Shown one piece after another: positions 14,574 to 23,422 of a DNA stretch of 34,857 bases. Position 1 is the stretch's first letter. Each line of letters starts with the position of its first letter. The notes beneath the pieces are model-generated. The model did not search any database. It worked only from the letters and a program-made list of their open reading frames with translations, and was not told where the DNA came from. The DNA comes from a bacterium (GTDB lineage: Bacteria > T1Sed10-126). The stretch is from positions 1 to 34,857 of the forward strand of contig PWHN01000010.1 in the NCBI GenBank assembly GCA_003554945.1. Direction: 5' to 3'. A program made the translations under genes and the position numbers.

Positions 14574-16955
14574 ATGAGTCCGGAAAATGAAAATGCCGAC
14601 GAAAATCAACAAGAAAATTTAGACGACCTGGAGGAGCTTACGCCGGAAGAACTGGCCCGCCGGGTTACTGAGGATGATTCCCCCGACGATTCTTCAGCTG
14701 AATCGCCAGGAGATCCATCTTCAGATGATGATGCTGCTGTCGCTGGTGAGGAGGAAGCGGAAGAAGATCAAGTAGAAGACGAGGAAGAAACAGAGGAGGA
14801 AGATTCTGAGGAAGGGGACGAAGAAGCCGTAGAGGAGGAAGAACCAACAGGAGACGCCGGTAAAGAGGAACCAGAGGAACAGTTAGAAGAGATAGAAGAG
14901 TCGGAAGCTCAAACAGAAGACGAGGAAGAAACAGAGGATGCAGTTGCTGAAGAAGGGGACGATGAAGCCGAAGAAGCGGGAGACGAGGGAGAGGAAGAAC
15001 CAGCTGAAGACGCCGATGAAGATGCAACTGAGGAAGCGGAAGAAGATATAGACGAACCGGAAGAACCAGCCGAGGACGAGGGAGAAACAGAGGAGGAAGA
15101 TTCTGAAGAAGCTGATGAAGAGGGAGATCCTGATGAAGACGTCGAGGGGGAAGAAGAGGAAGAAGTAGAAGGCGAACCGGGGGGAGAATTAGAGGAAGAA
15201 GTAGCAGAGGAACCGGAAGAGGAAGATGAAGATGAAGAAATAGAGGAAGAAATTTCTGAAGAAGAGGCTGATACTGAAGCTGAAAAAGAGGAAACCTCGA
15301 TAAAAGAGGTTCTTGAGCGTGAGGTTGACCGGGTAAAAGCGGAAAAGGAGGAGCCGGAAGAGCCGGAAGAGCCGGAAGAACCTGAGGAAGAGCTGCCGGG
15401 GGATTATCTGACACCGGATCAGTTGCCGGAACCGGAAGAATTTGAAGTTCCTGGTTGGGTTAAAAAGAGTGGCTGGGTGTTGCTTGCTCTGCTGGTTGCT
15501 TATCTGCTGCTTGTTTATCTTGTTTTGCCGGGTGTGGAAGTGTTGCTGACCCGGCAGATTCAGTCCTCGGCGGAAGCAAATAATTATCATCGTGCCGAGT
15601 TATTTTTTCGTATTGGCTACCTTGGTGAGGGAGTAATGGTTAGCGAACCCGATAAATTTGCCGCTGATTATTTTAGAACCCTGCTTACCGGCCGTCAGTT
15701 TGAACAATTCGCCAGTAATTACGAAGAATATTTTGACAACAACGCCGGTCCTTACACCCTGAAGAGTTATGCCGAATATTTGGTTGCCCAGGGGAAATGG
15801 GAGGAATTGCTGGAAGTTGGGGAAGAGCTGCAGATGGAGCCTGAAGTTCAAGGCCCCGGTTTTGTCTTTATCGCCCGGGCGCACAAGGAATTAGGCAATC
15901 TGCGGGAGGCTCAGTCCGAAATCGAATATGCCGTTACTCATCGCTGGGGGGATGCTTCCGTTGATCGTCTGGAGCGTGATATTGCGCTTGCCGATAGAGA
16001 TTACAGCCGTGCCGCTTCGGCGTCGGCCCGCCTATTTAGTCGTCTGGATCCCGCCCTCTCTCCCGAAGAAAGACACCGGTGGAATCGTTTCGACAGGCTT
16101 ATGGCGGACGATTATGTTTATAGAGGTGATGCCTGGTTTGAGATGGATAACAGAGACGCTGCAATTCGAATGTATGAGACGGCGCTTGTCGAGGTCCCAT
16201 ACCACCCGCGCGCTCTGGAAGTGCTGGCCCGTTTTTTAACCATTCAGCGTCGCTGGTCTTCTGTTCAACCTTACCTGGTTGGCGATGATCGTTTCATTCC
16301 CTATCGCAGTCTTTATCCACTCGATGCCCTTGGCTGGTGGACGCTTGCCGAGTTCAGTTTTCGGGCTCAAAACCAGACTGGCAGAGCAATTCCGCTGGCC
16401 GAACGGGCTCGGGAAATTGAGCCTCGGGAGCCCGAAACAGAGCGTATAATTGGCGAAATTTATCTTTTCGAATTGGACGCGCCTTCGCACGCTGTCGCTC
16501 ATCTTGAGCTGGCCCGCGAATACGGGCTTGAGCGGCTTGAGTTTATTAAAAATTTAAGCCGCGCTTATTATGAAGCTGAGCTCTATTTGTTAGCTCTGGA
16601 TGAGTTTGAAGAATTGCGCGAGCACCCGGATGTCCTCGAAGATAGCCCAGAATTATTGTATAATATTGCTTCGTCATACTTAGGCGCCGAGATGCTTGAC
16701 GAAGCCGATGAATACCTTTCTATGGCCGAAGCTGCCGGTTTTGATGAGCCGACTCTTTTCAATCAGCGGGGGTTGATCCGTGAACTTCAGGGCGAGGAAG
16801 AAGCAGCAGTAGTTAATTACTTTCAGGGGGCTGAGAGAGCTGAGGAAGTGGGCGAACACGAGGATCTGTTGAATAGCAATCTTAATAGATTCTGGGAAGA
16901 TATTCCTCCCGAGCCCCTGAAGGACTGGCTGGCTCCTGTTAATTTGAATTTTTAG
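14574..16955 (+). CDS. Membrane-anchored TPR protein with a polyacidic N-terminal region
   Basis: A 793-residue protein in three parts. Residues 1-290 are disordered and extremely acidic: over residues 51-240 I count about 120 Asp/Glu in 190 (63%) with only two Lys and no Arg. Recurring phrases are EETEEEDSEE and, near 260-275, PEEPEEPEEP. One transmembrane helix follows at about 299-320 (WVLLALLVAYLLLVYLVLPG), preceded by Lys-Lys, so the acidic part is most likely cytoplasmic. The remaining 470 residues form TPR-like helical repeats, for example FVFIARAHKELGNLREAQSE, AIRMYETALVEVPYHPRALE and LLYNIASSYLGAEMLDEADE, predicted outside the membrane. TPR arrays bind partner proteins. The neighbours lepB and ftsI suggest an envelope role, but this is inference. 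The ATG follows GAGGGG. Confidence 0.85.
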   Translation: MSPENENADENQQENLDDLEELTPEELARRVTEDDSPDDSSAESPGDPSSDDDAAVAGEEEAEEDQVEDEEETEEEDSEEGDEEAVEEEEPTGDAGKEEPEEQLEEIEESEAQTEDEEETEDAVAEEGDDEAEEAGDEGEEEPAEDADEDATEEAEEDIDEPEEPAEDEGETEEEDSEEADEEGDPDEDVEGEEEEEVEGEPGGELEEEVAEEPEEEDEDEEIEEEISEEEADTEAEKEETSIKEVLEREVDRVKAEKEEPEEPEEPEEPEEELPGDYLTPDQLPEPEEFEVPGWVKKSGWVLLALLVAYLLLVYLVLPGVEVLLTRQIQSSAEANNYHRAELFFRIGYLGEGVMVSEPDKFAADYFRTLLTGRQFEQFASNYEEYFDNNAGPYTLKSYAEYLVAQGKWEELLEVGEELQMEPEVQGPGFVFIARAHKELGNLREAQSEIEYAVTHRWGDASVDRLERDIALADRDYSRAASASARLFSRLDPALSPEERHRWNRFDRLMADDYVYRGDAWFEMDNRDAAIRMYETALVEVPYHPRALEVLARFLTIQRRWSSVQPYLVGDDRFIPYRSLYPLDALGWWTLAEFSFRAQNQTGRAIPLAERAREIEPREPETERIIGEIYLFELDAPSHAVAHLELAREYGLERLEFIKNLSRAYYEAELYLLALDEFEELREHPDVLEDSPELLYNIASSYLGAEMLDEADEYLSMAEAAGFDEPTLFNQRGLIRELQGEEEAAVVNYFQGAERAEEVGEHEDLLNSNLNRFWEDIPPEPLKDWLAPVNLNF

Positions 16956-17079
16956 TTAAAATATGTCAGCAAGAGAGCTACCTACAATAGGCTCTGTTGA
17001 AATTTCCTTACTCTCGTTGAGTAGCCGAGCTTGGCATGTATTCGATAGAGTCTTACAACAATTAATAAGGTGATTTTTA

Positions 17080-18138
17080 GTGCTAAAAAATTTTCTAAAC
17101 TGGCTGTTTCTTCCCCCGGAAGCTAAGAGCGATTTTCGTGAGTGGGCAGAGCTTGTGGGGCTTTATCTGCTCTTTTCTGTCGTTGTTGTCGCACAGGGAG
17201 AACTTCCGCTGCCCTGGGTGCTGGCCGGGATATTATTGCTCGGTCTGGGGGTTTCAAAAGCCGGACGTGAGCTGCTTCGTATTGCTCTTGTCGCCGCCAT
17301 CCTGGTTTTTGGTGTTATTCGTCCTTACGTAGTTCAGGCCTTTTACATACCCTCGCGTTCCATGGAAAATACACTCCAGATCAATGATCATATTTTTGTG
17401 AATAAGTTTGTTTACTACCTCCGTTCCCCGCGACGCTGGGAAACGATTGTGTTTGAGTATCCGCCGGAGCCCGACAAAGATTTTGTCAAAAGGCTTATAG
17501 CGCTGCCCGGCGACGAGGTTGAGTTGAGGGACCATAATCTGCTTCTTGATGGTGACACTATTTCCCGTCAACGAGTTGGTGGCGAGATTTTTCTGCACGG
17601 CTATGAGGCCGACCAGCTGCAGGAGGCGGGCGAAGACACTCTTCGCTTCGCTGCCGATAATCTGCAGGTGAATAATCAGTTGGTTTTGGGAGACCAGAAC
17701 GCCGAGACTCCCTTAAATCTTCACGGTGATGTGATGGGACTCTACCAGGAAGCCAATAATCACGAGATTAAGGTCGCGGCCCGTATCTGGGACAATTCCA
17801 ATCGTCCGGGCTTACCGTCTGATTTTGGACCACTACGTATTCCTGAGGTTGGCGAGCGCGTCGATCTCACCGACCTGCCCGATTACGAGCGTCAGTTTTA
17901 TATTTCCTATTTAAAACAACTACATCGCAACGATTTTACCAAACGAGACGGCGTGATGTATCTCTCCGGTGAGCCGGTAGAGGAAATAGAAATTGAGGAA
18001 CCGCTTTACTTTGTTCTCGGGGACAACCGTGGACACAGTGAAGATTCACGCTACTGGGGGTTTGTGCCCCAGAGTAAGTTGCTTGGCCGGGCCTTTTTTA
18101 TTTACTGGCCGTTCGGCCGCGTCGGTCTGGTGGGATAA
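17080..18138 (+). CDS. lepB: Signal peptidase I, enlarged
   Basis: A Ser/Lys-dyad protease that removes Sec/Tat signal peptides at the membrane. The 352-residue protein has N-terminal membrane helices at about 24-39, 43-59 and 67-85. Catalytic Ser is at about 94 in YIPSRSMENTL, and catalytic Lys at about 137 in DFVKRLIALPGDEVE. The last conserved box is YFVLGDNRGHSEDSRYWG. Between the Lys box and the last box lies about 165 residues, including an acidic block (about 165-300) that is much longer than in minimal family members. The start is GTG 17080 with AAGGTG 7 bases upstream. The ftsI-type gene follows after 3 bases, indicating one operon. Confidence 0.94.
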   Translation: MLKNFLNWLFLPPEAKSDFREWAELVGLYLLFSVVVVAQGELPLPWVLAGILLLGLGVSKAGRELLRIALVAAILVFGVIRPYVVQAFYIPSRSMENTLQINDHIFVNKFVYYLRSPRRWETIVFEYPPEPDKDFVKRLIALPGDEVELRDHNLLLDGDTISRQRVGGEIFLHGYEADQLQEAGEDTLRFAADNLQVNNQLVLGDQNAETPLNLHGDVMGLYQEANNHEIKVAARIWDNSNRPGLPSDFGPLRIPEVGERVDLTDLPDYERQFYISYLKQLHRNDFTKRDGVMYLSGEPVEEIEIEEPLYFVLGDNRGHSEDSRYWGFVPQSKLLGRAFFIYWPFGRVGLVG

Positions 18139-18141
18139 AAA

Positions 18142-19764
18142 ATGGCTGGTCTGCGTTCTAAAATAACCCGCCGTTCTTTGATTCTACTGGTTGCTTTTTC
18201 TTTCCTCTTTGGTCTTATTTTCATTGTTTCTATACATTTGATGTTGATTAAACCCTGGTATTCTCCCGAATGGGGAGAAATTCAAACAGAACAGCGCGAG
18301 CTGGAGACTCCGCGTGGAAGCATAGTCGATCGCGAGGGCAACACGCTGGCGATCAGCACCCAGCGCTACTCTCTCTACGCTAACCCGCGAATGATTGGCG
18401 GTGGCTGGGAGATAGCCCGGCTGCTGGAATCGATTATTGATCTTTCAGCCCCCGAAATTTATATGCGATTACAGAGTGATCGTTTTTTTGTCTGGCTGGA
18501 ACGAAAATTAGACGACCGACGTGCCCGTCAACTTGATGAGCTTGACATACCGGGGCTTGGACTGGTCCCGGAATATGAACGTATCTATCCAAATGAAGAA
18601 CTGGCTTCTCACGTTTTAGGATTTGTGGGTCTGGACAACTACGGCTTAGAAGGCGTAGAACGACAGTTCGATGACTTTTTAACCGGCGACGGTGAAGAAT
18701 TTCATGATATAAATCTTGTTTTGACAATTGACCAGACAATCCAACACTATTTGGAGGAAGAACTTCGCAGAATGGTGCGTGCCAGCCAGTCCCGAAGTGC
18801 TATGGGAGTGGTAATGGATCCTAATAGCGGAGAAGTTCTGGCCATGGCAAATGTCCCCGGATTCGATCCCAACGAATATGGGAGGTTTCCCGAGGAATTG
18901 TGGCGCAATCGTGCAATATCTGACCCGGTTGAGCCGGGCTCGACTTTTAAAGTAATGACCATCGGCAGTGCCATGGCTCGCGGTGATGTGCAGTCCGACT
19001 CAACCTTCAACTGTCCGGGCTATAACCATTTTGCTAACGCCGATTATACATTACGCTGTTACGCCGAACATGGTGACCTTTCGCTGGCTGAAATTTTAAT
19101 AAAAAGTTGTAACGTTGGTACGGCCAAGGCTATCGAACAGATGGAACCTGAGGATTTTTATCGTCACCTGCGTCGTTTTGGTTTTGGCAACCGGACTGGG
19201 ATTCAACTTCCTGGTGAAGGACGTGGGACTCTTCGTCGTCCGGCTAACTGGTCGGCCATTACTCAGCCCAGTGTGGCGATAGGGCAGGGGGTTTCAGCGA
19301 CAGCTCTCCAGGAAACAGCAGCTCTTTCGGCCGTTGTTAATGGTGGACGTTTGCTTGAACCGCGAATCATGAAAGCCAAACAGGTGGCGGGCGAAGAAAA
19401 TAAAACCAGTGAAGCAACGAAAGTCCGCAGGGTTGTGCAGCCGGAGGTTGCTGCCGAGTTGCGCCAGCATATGCGCGGTGTCGTTAGCCGTGGAACCGGC
19501 CAGGCCGCCAGCTCAGACGACTTCGAACTGGCCGGCAAAACCGGCACTGCCCAAAAAGCAGATCTCGAGCGGGGAGGCTATCACGAAGATAAAGTAATGG
19601 CCTCTTTTATTGGTTTTGGCCCGGTAGACGAGCCCGCCCTTGCCGTAAATATTATTGCCGATGAACCGGAAAAGGGGCGCTACGGAGGCGAAGTTGCCGG
19701 CCCCGCTTTCAAACGTGTGCTCGAGCGCAGCCTTAAATATTTAAATTTGAACAGTAACCAATAA
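18142..19764 (+). CDS. ftsI: Class B penicillin-binding protein (FtsI/PBP2-type transpeptidase)
   Basis: A septal or elongation-type peptidoglycan transpeptidase of 540 residues. A short basic N-terminus leads to one membrane helix (about 12-36), then the pedestal/dimerisation domain starting at TPRGSIVDREGNTLA. The penicillin-binding domain follows with the three active motifs S-T-F-K (Ser267), S-C-N (322-324) and K-T-G-T (466-469). There are no PASTA domains at the C-terminus, unlike many Firmicute homologues. It is the only PBP here and lies outside the usual dcw (mra/mur/fts) cluster, so whether it is the main division FtsI or a paralogue is open. It is coupled to lepB (3-base gap). Confidence 0.9.
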   Translation: MAGLRSKITRRSLILLVAFSFLFGLIFIVSIHLMLIKPWYSPEWGEIQTEQRELETPRGSIVDREGNTLAISTQRYSLYANPRMIGGGWEIARLLESIIDLSAPEIYMRLQSDRFFVWLERKLDDRRARQLDELDIPGLGLVPEYERIYPNEELASHVLGFVGLDNYGLEGVERQFDDFLTGDGEEFHDINLVLTIDQTIQHYLEEELRRMVRASQSRSAMGVVMDPNSGEVLAMANVPGFDPNEYGRFPEELWRNRAISDPVEPGSTFKVMTIGSAMARGDVQSDSTFNCPGYNHFANADYTLRCYAEHGDLSLAEILIKSCNVGTAKAIEQMEPEDFYRHLRRFGFGNRTGIQLPGEGRGTLRRPANWSAITQPSVAIGQGVSATALQETAALSAVVNGGRLLEPRIMKAKQVAGEENKTSEATKVRRVVQPEVAAELRQHMRGVVSRGTGQAASSDDFELAGKTGTAQKADLERGGYHEDKVMASFIGFGPVDEPALAVNIIADEPEKGRYGGEVAGPAFKRVLERSLKYLNLNSNQ

Positions 19765-19930
19765 CATAATTGGTTGTTAGCATTTACCGGTAAATGAGAA
19801 AACTTTGGCTCTGCTTCGGCTTTGGTTGAAAATTAATCTTTAACTTTTTTCATAAATATGTCGAAGCTTATACTGGATAACGATAATTGTGCAAATATCA
19901 GTCATTTTGAGCTGTATGGGAGGCTAAAAG

Positions 19931-20482
19931 ATGGCTTCCGATCCCTTGGACGCCTACAAAAACACTCAAATTAACACTGCTTCGCGCGAACAAATTCTAT
20001 TGATGCTTTATGATGGCGCTATCAAATTCATGAAGCAGTCCCGCGAGGCGATGAATAACAATAACTATGAGAAGAGTCACAATAAGAATTTAAAGGCACA
20101 GGATATTGTCACAGAACTCATGGCTTCTCTGGATATGGATGTCATGGGCGAGGCCGGTGACAACCTATATCGCCTCTATGACTTTACTCTGCACAGCCTT
20201 GTTCAGAGCAACGTAAAAAAGGATCCCCAGTTTATTGATCAGGCCCTTGATGTGATGGAGGATCTTTACTCGGCCTGGGATGAAATTATTAATGAACAGG
20301 GTATGACATACGAAAAAGCCAAGCGGCAGACCGGCCGGTCTCAGCTTGCTGGAGCGACCAGCCAGTCGGACTCTCGTGTTCAGGAGAACCAGTCGACCCC
20401 GACGAGCGAAAAATCCTCGTCCGGATCAAAAAAATCAAAATCTGACGGATCTCCCTATGGCGACATCTCCTTCACCGGCTGA
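19931..20482 (+). CDS. fliS: Flagellar export chaperone FliS with a Ser-rich tail
   Basis: A cytosolic chaperone that binds the flagellin C-terminus before export. The 183-residue protein begins with the FliS pattern YKNTQINTASREQILLMLYDGAIKFM (about 9-34, quoted in parts: TASREQILLMLYDGA), then the helical bundle through WDEIINEQ at about 118-125. Typical FliS ends near 130; here about 50 extra residues, Ser/Gln/Lys rich (SSGSKKSKSDGS), form a low-complexity tail. The ATG follows GGGAGG. The next gene starts inside its last 26 bases, so the two are coupled, and flagellin lies shortly downstream. Confidence 0.93.
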   Translation: MASDPLDAYKNTQINTASREQILLMLYDGAIKFMKQSREAMNNNNYEKSHNKNLKAQDIVTELMASLDMDVMGEAGDNLYRLYDFTLHSLVQSNVKKDPQFIDQALDVMEDLYSAWDEIINEQGMTYEKAKRQTGRSQLAGATSQSDSRVQENQSTPTSEKSSSGSKKSKSDGSPYGDISFTG

Positions 20483-20837
20483 ACCCGAGAAAGCTGTTCA
20501 AAAGCTAATTCGAGTTGAAGGAGAGCTTCATTTATTGCTTTCTGAGGAACAGTTTGATCCTACCAAAATAGAAGACAAAATTCGGCAACAGGACGAGCTG
20601 GTCGAACAAATCATTTCACATGTCGATAATTCCAGCCCCCCGGCACGCTTCAAACAACTTATGCGTAATTTTCGCTCTCTTCGTGAAAAGACGGAAGAAT
20701 TGTTTGAAGAGAGAATGGAACAGTTAAAACGAAAAATTGAGTCACTTGATAACTCGGGTAAGTTGATAAAACACTACATGCAGGGGGAAAAGCGGGACGA
20801 GGAAGTAATCAGTCAGAGATTTGATGAAAACGTCTGA
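20457..20837 (+). CDS. FliT/FlgN-like flagellar chaperone candidate
   Basis: A 126-residue, almost entirely helical protein from ATG 20457 (MATSPSPAEPEKAVQ), overlapping fliS by 26 bases. Segments such as AVQKLIRVEGELHLLLSEEQ and RFKQLMRNFRSLREKTEELFEERMEQLKRKIESL (quoted in parts) predict long amphipathic helices and a coiled coil. Small helical proteins directly after fliS are commonly FliT- or FlgN-like secretion chaperones. The assignment rests on position and helical character, not on a recognised signature. The longer frame opening at 20346 overlaps fliS by 137 bases and its first 37 residues are Arg/Pro-rich shadow sequence. Confidence 0.65.
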   Translation: MATSPSPAEPEKAVQKLIRVEGELHLLLSEEQFDPTKIEDKIRQQDELVEQIISHVDNSSPPARFKQLMRNFRSLREKTEELFEERMEQLKRKIESLDNSGKLIKHYMQGEKRDEEVISQRFDENV

Positions 20838-20900
20838 GCTTTTCAGTCCCTGTTTCAGCCGCTATTACAGTCCTTTCCACCAGGTTTAAAAAGAAAAAAC

Positions 20901-20929
20901 TTGAAAAATCAGCCAAAATGTAGTATAAA
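20901..20929 (+). promoter_or_regulatory. Sigma-70-like promoter of flagellin
   Basis: TTGAAA (20901-20906), a 17-base spacer, TATAAA (20924-20929), giving a leader of about 50 bases before the flagellin ATG. I looked for the flagellar sigma-28 pattern (TAAA, 15 bases, GCCGATAA) and saw no good match. Confidence 0.6.
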
Positions 20930-20987
20930 TAGTACTGAAGTAAAACAGGGATGTCAGGCTATTTACTAATCCAGGGAGGAGATCACC

Positions 20988-21815
20988 ATGTCTTCACTAT
21001 CAATAAACACCAACCTCAACGCTCTCTCCGCACAGCGACATATCTCCAGCTCAGCCGGCGATATGGAGACTCGGCTGAACCGGATGGCCTCTGCCTTGCA
21101 GATAAATACCGCTGCAGATGATGCCGCCGGTCTCGCTATTTCGGAGGGAATGAGTGCTCAGATACGGGGGACCTCACAGTCAGTTCAAAACCTTCAGGAC
21201 GGCGTTTCCATGCTGCAGACGGCTGAAGGTGGAGTCTCGGGCATACAGGAGAATTTACACCGTATGCGTGAGCTGTCAATCCAGGCCTCTAATGATATAA
21301 TCGGCGATGCCGGCCGCTCGGCGATCCAGGCGGAGATGGACCAGATCGTGGAGGAAATTGACCGTTCCGTTGAAACCGTGACCTTTAACGAGCGTGAGTT
21401 GTTGAGCGGCGATGCTGAGGCTGCGATTGAATTGCACGCCGGACCGGATCGTGACGAGACGGTTTCAATCTCTATTTCTGAGATGAGTACGGAGGCTCTT
21501 GGTGTTGACGAGATTGACGTGACCGAAGAAGGGGGAGCCGGAGAAGCAATTGAGGCTCTTAACACTGCTATCAATCAAGTTTCTACCGAGCGCGCTAACA
21601 TAGGTTCGGTGCAGAATCGTCTTGAAGGGGCTATAGACTTTCTCGAAATTATGGAAGAAAACGTTATGGCCTCCGAAAGCCAGATCCGTGACGCCGATAT
21701 GGCCGCCGAAGCAACTGAGCTTGCTCAGGATCAGATTACTACTCAGGCTGGTGTCTCAACGCTTGGCCAGGCGATGAATCTGGAGGGTTCCACCGCTTCA
21801 CAATTGCTGAGCTAA
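20988..21815 (+). CDS. fliC: Flagellin (short, D0/D1 only)
   Basis: The filament subunit, 275 residues: only the conserved N- and C-terminal D0/D1 helices with a short connecting region (about 140-185) and no outer domains. The N-terminus SLSINTNLNALSAQRHI and the block INTAADDAAGLAISEGM are typical. The usual LSSGLRIN phrase before it is replaced by MASALQIN. The C-terminus (DADMAAEATELAQDQITTQAG...LGQAMNLEGSTASQLLS) aligns with the export/polymerisation end, but where flagellins usually read LAQAN it reads LGQAM. It is acidic for a flagellin. A very strong ribosome site (AGGGAGGAG) and its own promoter imply high expression. FliS is encoded upstream. Confidence 0.95.
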   Translation: MSSLSINTNLNALSAQRHISSSAGDMETRLNRMASALQINTAADDAAGLAISEGMSAQIRGTSQSVQNLQDGVSMLQTAEGGVSGIQENLHRMRELSIQASNDIIGDAGRSAIQAEMDQIVEEIDRSVETVTFNERELLSGDAEAAIELHAGPDRDETVSISISEMSTEALGVDEIDVTEEGGAGEAIEALNTAINQVSTERANIGSVQNRLEGAIDFLEIMEENVMASESQIRDADMAAEATELAQDQITTQAGVSTLGQAMNLEGSTASQLLS

Positions 21816-22069
21816 AGGCGGAGACCCGTTAGCGTTGTCTGCTCTGCTAAACCGCTGTTTTCTGCTCACCAGAATATTTTCCTAACATTTATGTACCCCT
21901 CCGCCGGAAGTTCTATCCTAATACTGCTGTAACACACTCTTCCTCCAACTTTAACCAAAACTTTTTCACAAATAATCGCGGTTTATTCTTTCAATCCACG
22001 GACAATTTTTTTATAATGTTGTCTATGGATTAGGATGAGGATAACTTAAAACCCGCTGGGGGGATAACT

Positions 22070-22387
22070 TTGAGTAAAAACAAGCTTACAACGTCTGAGT
22101 TGGTTGAAGAGCTGGCTGAGCGTCTTGACCTGTCCAATCGCCAGTGTAAGCGGATGCTGGACGAATTGATTGACCTAATTGGTGAACAGTTGACCAGTTC
22201 CCCCGACAGTCGGGTCTCTCTGCACGGTTTTGGCTCTTTTGAAATTCAGCAGCACCGCGGCCGCCGCGGCGTCGATCCCCGCGACCATGAAAAAGAAATT
22301 GACATACCGGCGCGCAGCGTTCCGAAATTCAGAGCCGGTAAAACCTTAAAACGTAAAGTAAGAGAAGCTTTTGACAAGAAATCTTAA
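22070..22387 (+). CDS. HU/IHF-family DNA-binding protein
   Basis: A nucleoid-associated DNA-bending protein of 105 residues. It has the HU/IHF fold signature VSLHGFGSFEIQQHRGRRG (about 45-63) and the DNA-arm region around ARSVPKFRAGKTLKRKV. The N-terminal dimerisation helices (TTSELVEELAERLDLSNRQ) carry a short extension. The RRGVDPR arm is IHF-like. The start is TTG 22070 behind a GGGGGGA ribosome site, 5 bases away. A TATAAT at 22012-22017 upstream, with TTTCAA 17 bases before it, is a plausible promoter. The glycolytic cluster begins 24 bases after its stop. Confidence 0.9.
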   Translation: MSKNKLTTSELVEELAERLDLSNRQCKRMLDELIDLIGEQLTSSPDSRVSLHGFGSFEIQQHRGRRGVDPRDHEKEIDIPARSVPKFRAGKTLKRKVREAFDKKS

Positions 22388-22411
22388 TTAATCTTTAACG
22401 GAGGGATTGCA

Positions 22412-23407
22412 ATGACAACAAAGATCGCAGTTAACGGTTTTGGTAGGATTGGACGTATGGTGGTGAGAGCTGCTTTAGATGAAGGACGTGAAATAGTTGC
22501 TATTAATGATATAGCGCCCCGTGATCGAATGGTTCACCTGTTCAAATACGATTCTGTTCACGGCACTTATGGGGCAGACGTTCGTTTGGATGGTGAAGAA
22601 ATGATTGTAGGAGACAAGTCGATAAAACTTCTCTCTGTTAAAGACCCTGCCGATCTTCCCTGGGAAGAGTTAGGTGTCGACGTTGTGCTTGAATCAACCG
22701 GTGTTTTTCGTGATCGTGCGGGAGCCAGCAAACATCTTGAAGCTGGCGCTGACAAGGTTCTAATATCTGCTCCAGCTAAAGACCCTGATTTAACTACGGT
22801 CATCGGTGTGAATGATGACGACTATAACCCAGAAACAGACTCGATTATTAGCAACGCTTCCTGTACCACTAACTGTCTGGCGCCGGTGGTAAAGGTGTTG
22901 CATGACAATTTTGGCGTTAAGTCGGGTGTGGTCACTACGACCCACGCTTACACTTCCACTCAAAACATTTTGGACGTACCGGCCGGTAAGGATTACCGGC
23001 GCATGCGTGCCGCCGCTGTCTCTATTATTCCAACCTCGACTGGAGCCGCCAAGGCAACCACGGAAGTTTTGCCTGAACTCGAGGGACGGCTGGACGGAAT
23101 GGCTCTGCGTGTTCCGGTGCCGGACGGCTCGATTGTTGATCTTGCTGCCCAGGTTTCCCAGTCGGTTACCGCGGAAGAAATTAACGCTGCTTTTAAAGAG
23201 GCCGCAGAAGGCGAGCTGGAAGGAATTCTTGCTTATACCGAGGAGGAGCTTGTCTCTTCCGACTATATCGGTAATCCCCATTCTTCCATTGTTGATGCGG
23301 AGAAGACCATGGTTATGAATGACAACCATGTCAAGGTGCTGGCCTGGTATGACAACGAGTGGGGTTACTCCTGCCGCATGATTGACCTCATCGATATCGT
23401 CACCTGA
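22412..23407 (+). CDS. gap: Glyceraldehyde-3-phosphate dehydrogenase (type I)
   Basis: NAD(P)-dependent oxidation and phosphorylation of glyceraldehyde-3-phosphate. The 331-residue protein has the NAD-binding opening IAVNGFGRIGRMVVRA and the catalytic ASCTTNCLAP with Cys at about 151. Further blocks are TTHAYTSTQNILD, ATTEVLPELEGRLDGMALRVPVP (quoted in part) and WYDNEWGYSCRM. ATG 22412 has GGAGGG upstream. It heads gap-pgk-tpiA-secG. The Asp at the end of the second NAD-fold strand (INDIAPRD) suggests NAD preference. Confidence 0.97.
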   Translation: MTTKIAVNGFGRIGRMVVRAALDEGREIVAINDIAPRDRMVHLFKYDSVHGTYGADVRLDGEEMIVGDKSIKLLSVKDPADLPWEELGVDVVLESTGVFRDRAGASKHLEAGADKVLISAPAKDPDLTTVIGVNDDDYNPETDSIISNASCTTNCLAPVVKVLHDNFGVKSGVVTTTHAYTSTQNILDVPAGKDYRRMRAAAVSIIPTSTGAAKATTEVLPELEGRLDGMALRVPVPDGSIVDLAAQVSQSVTAEEINAAFKEAAEGELEGILAYTEEELVSSDYIGNPHSSIVDAEKTMVMNDNHVKVLAWYDNEWGYSCRMIDLIDIVT

Positions 23408-23422
23408 TCGGGGGCTATATAA

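Noticed and set aside
14665-15414. 249-residue Leu/Pro-rich minus-strand frame
   Set aside because: It is the shadow of the polyacidic coding stretch: GAA/GAG codons read backwards give Leu, Phe and Ser runs.
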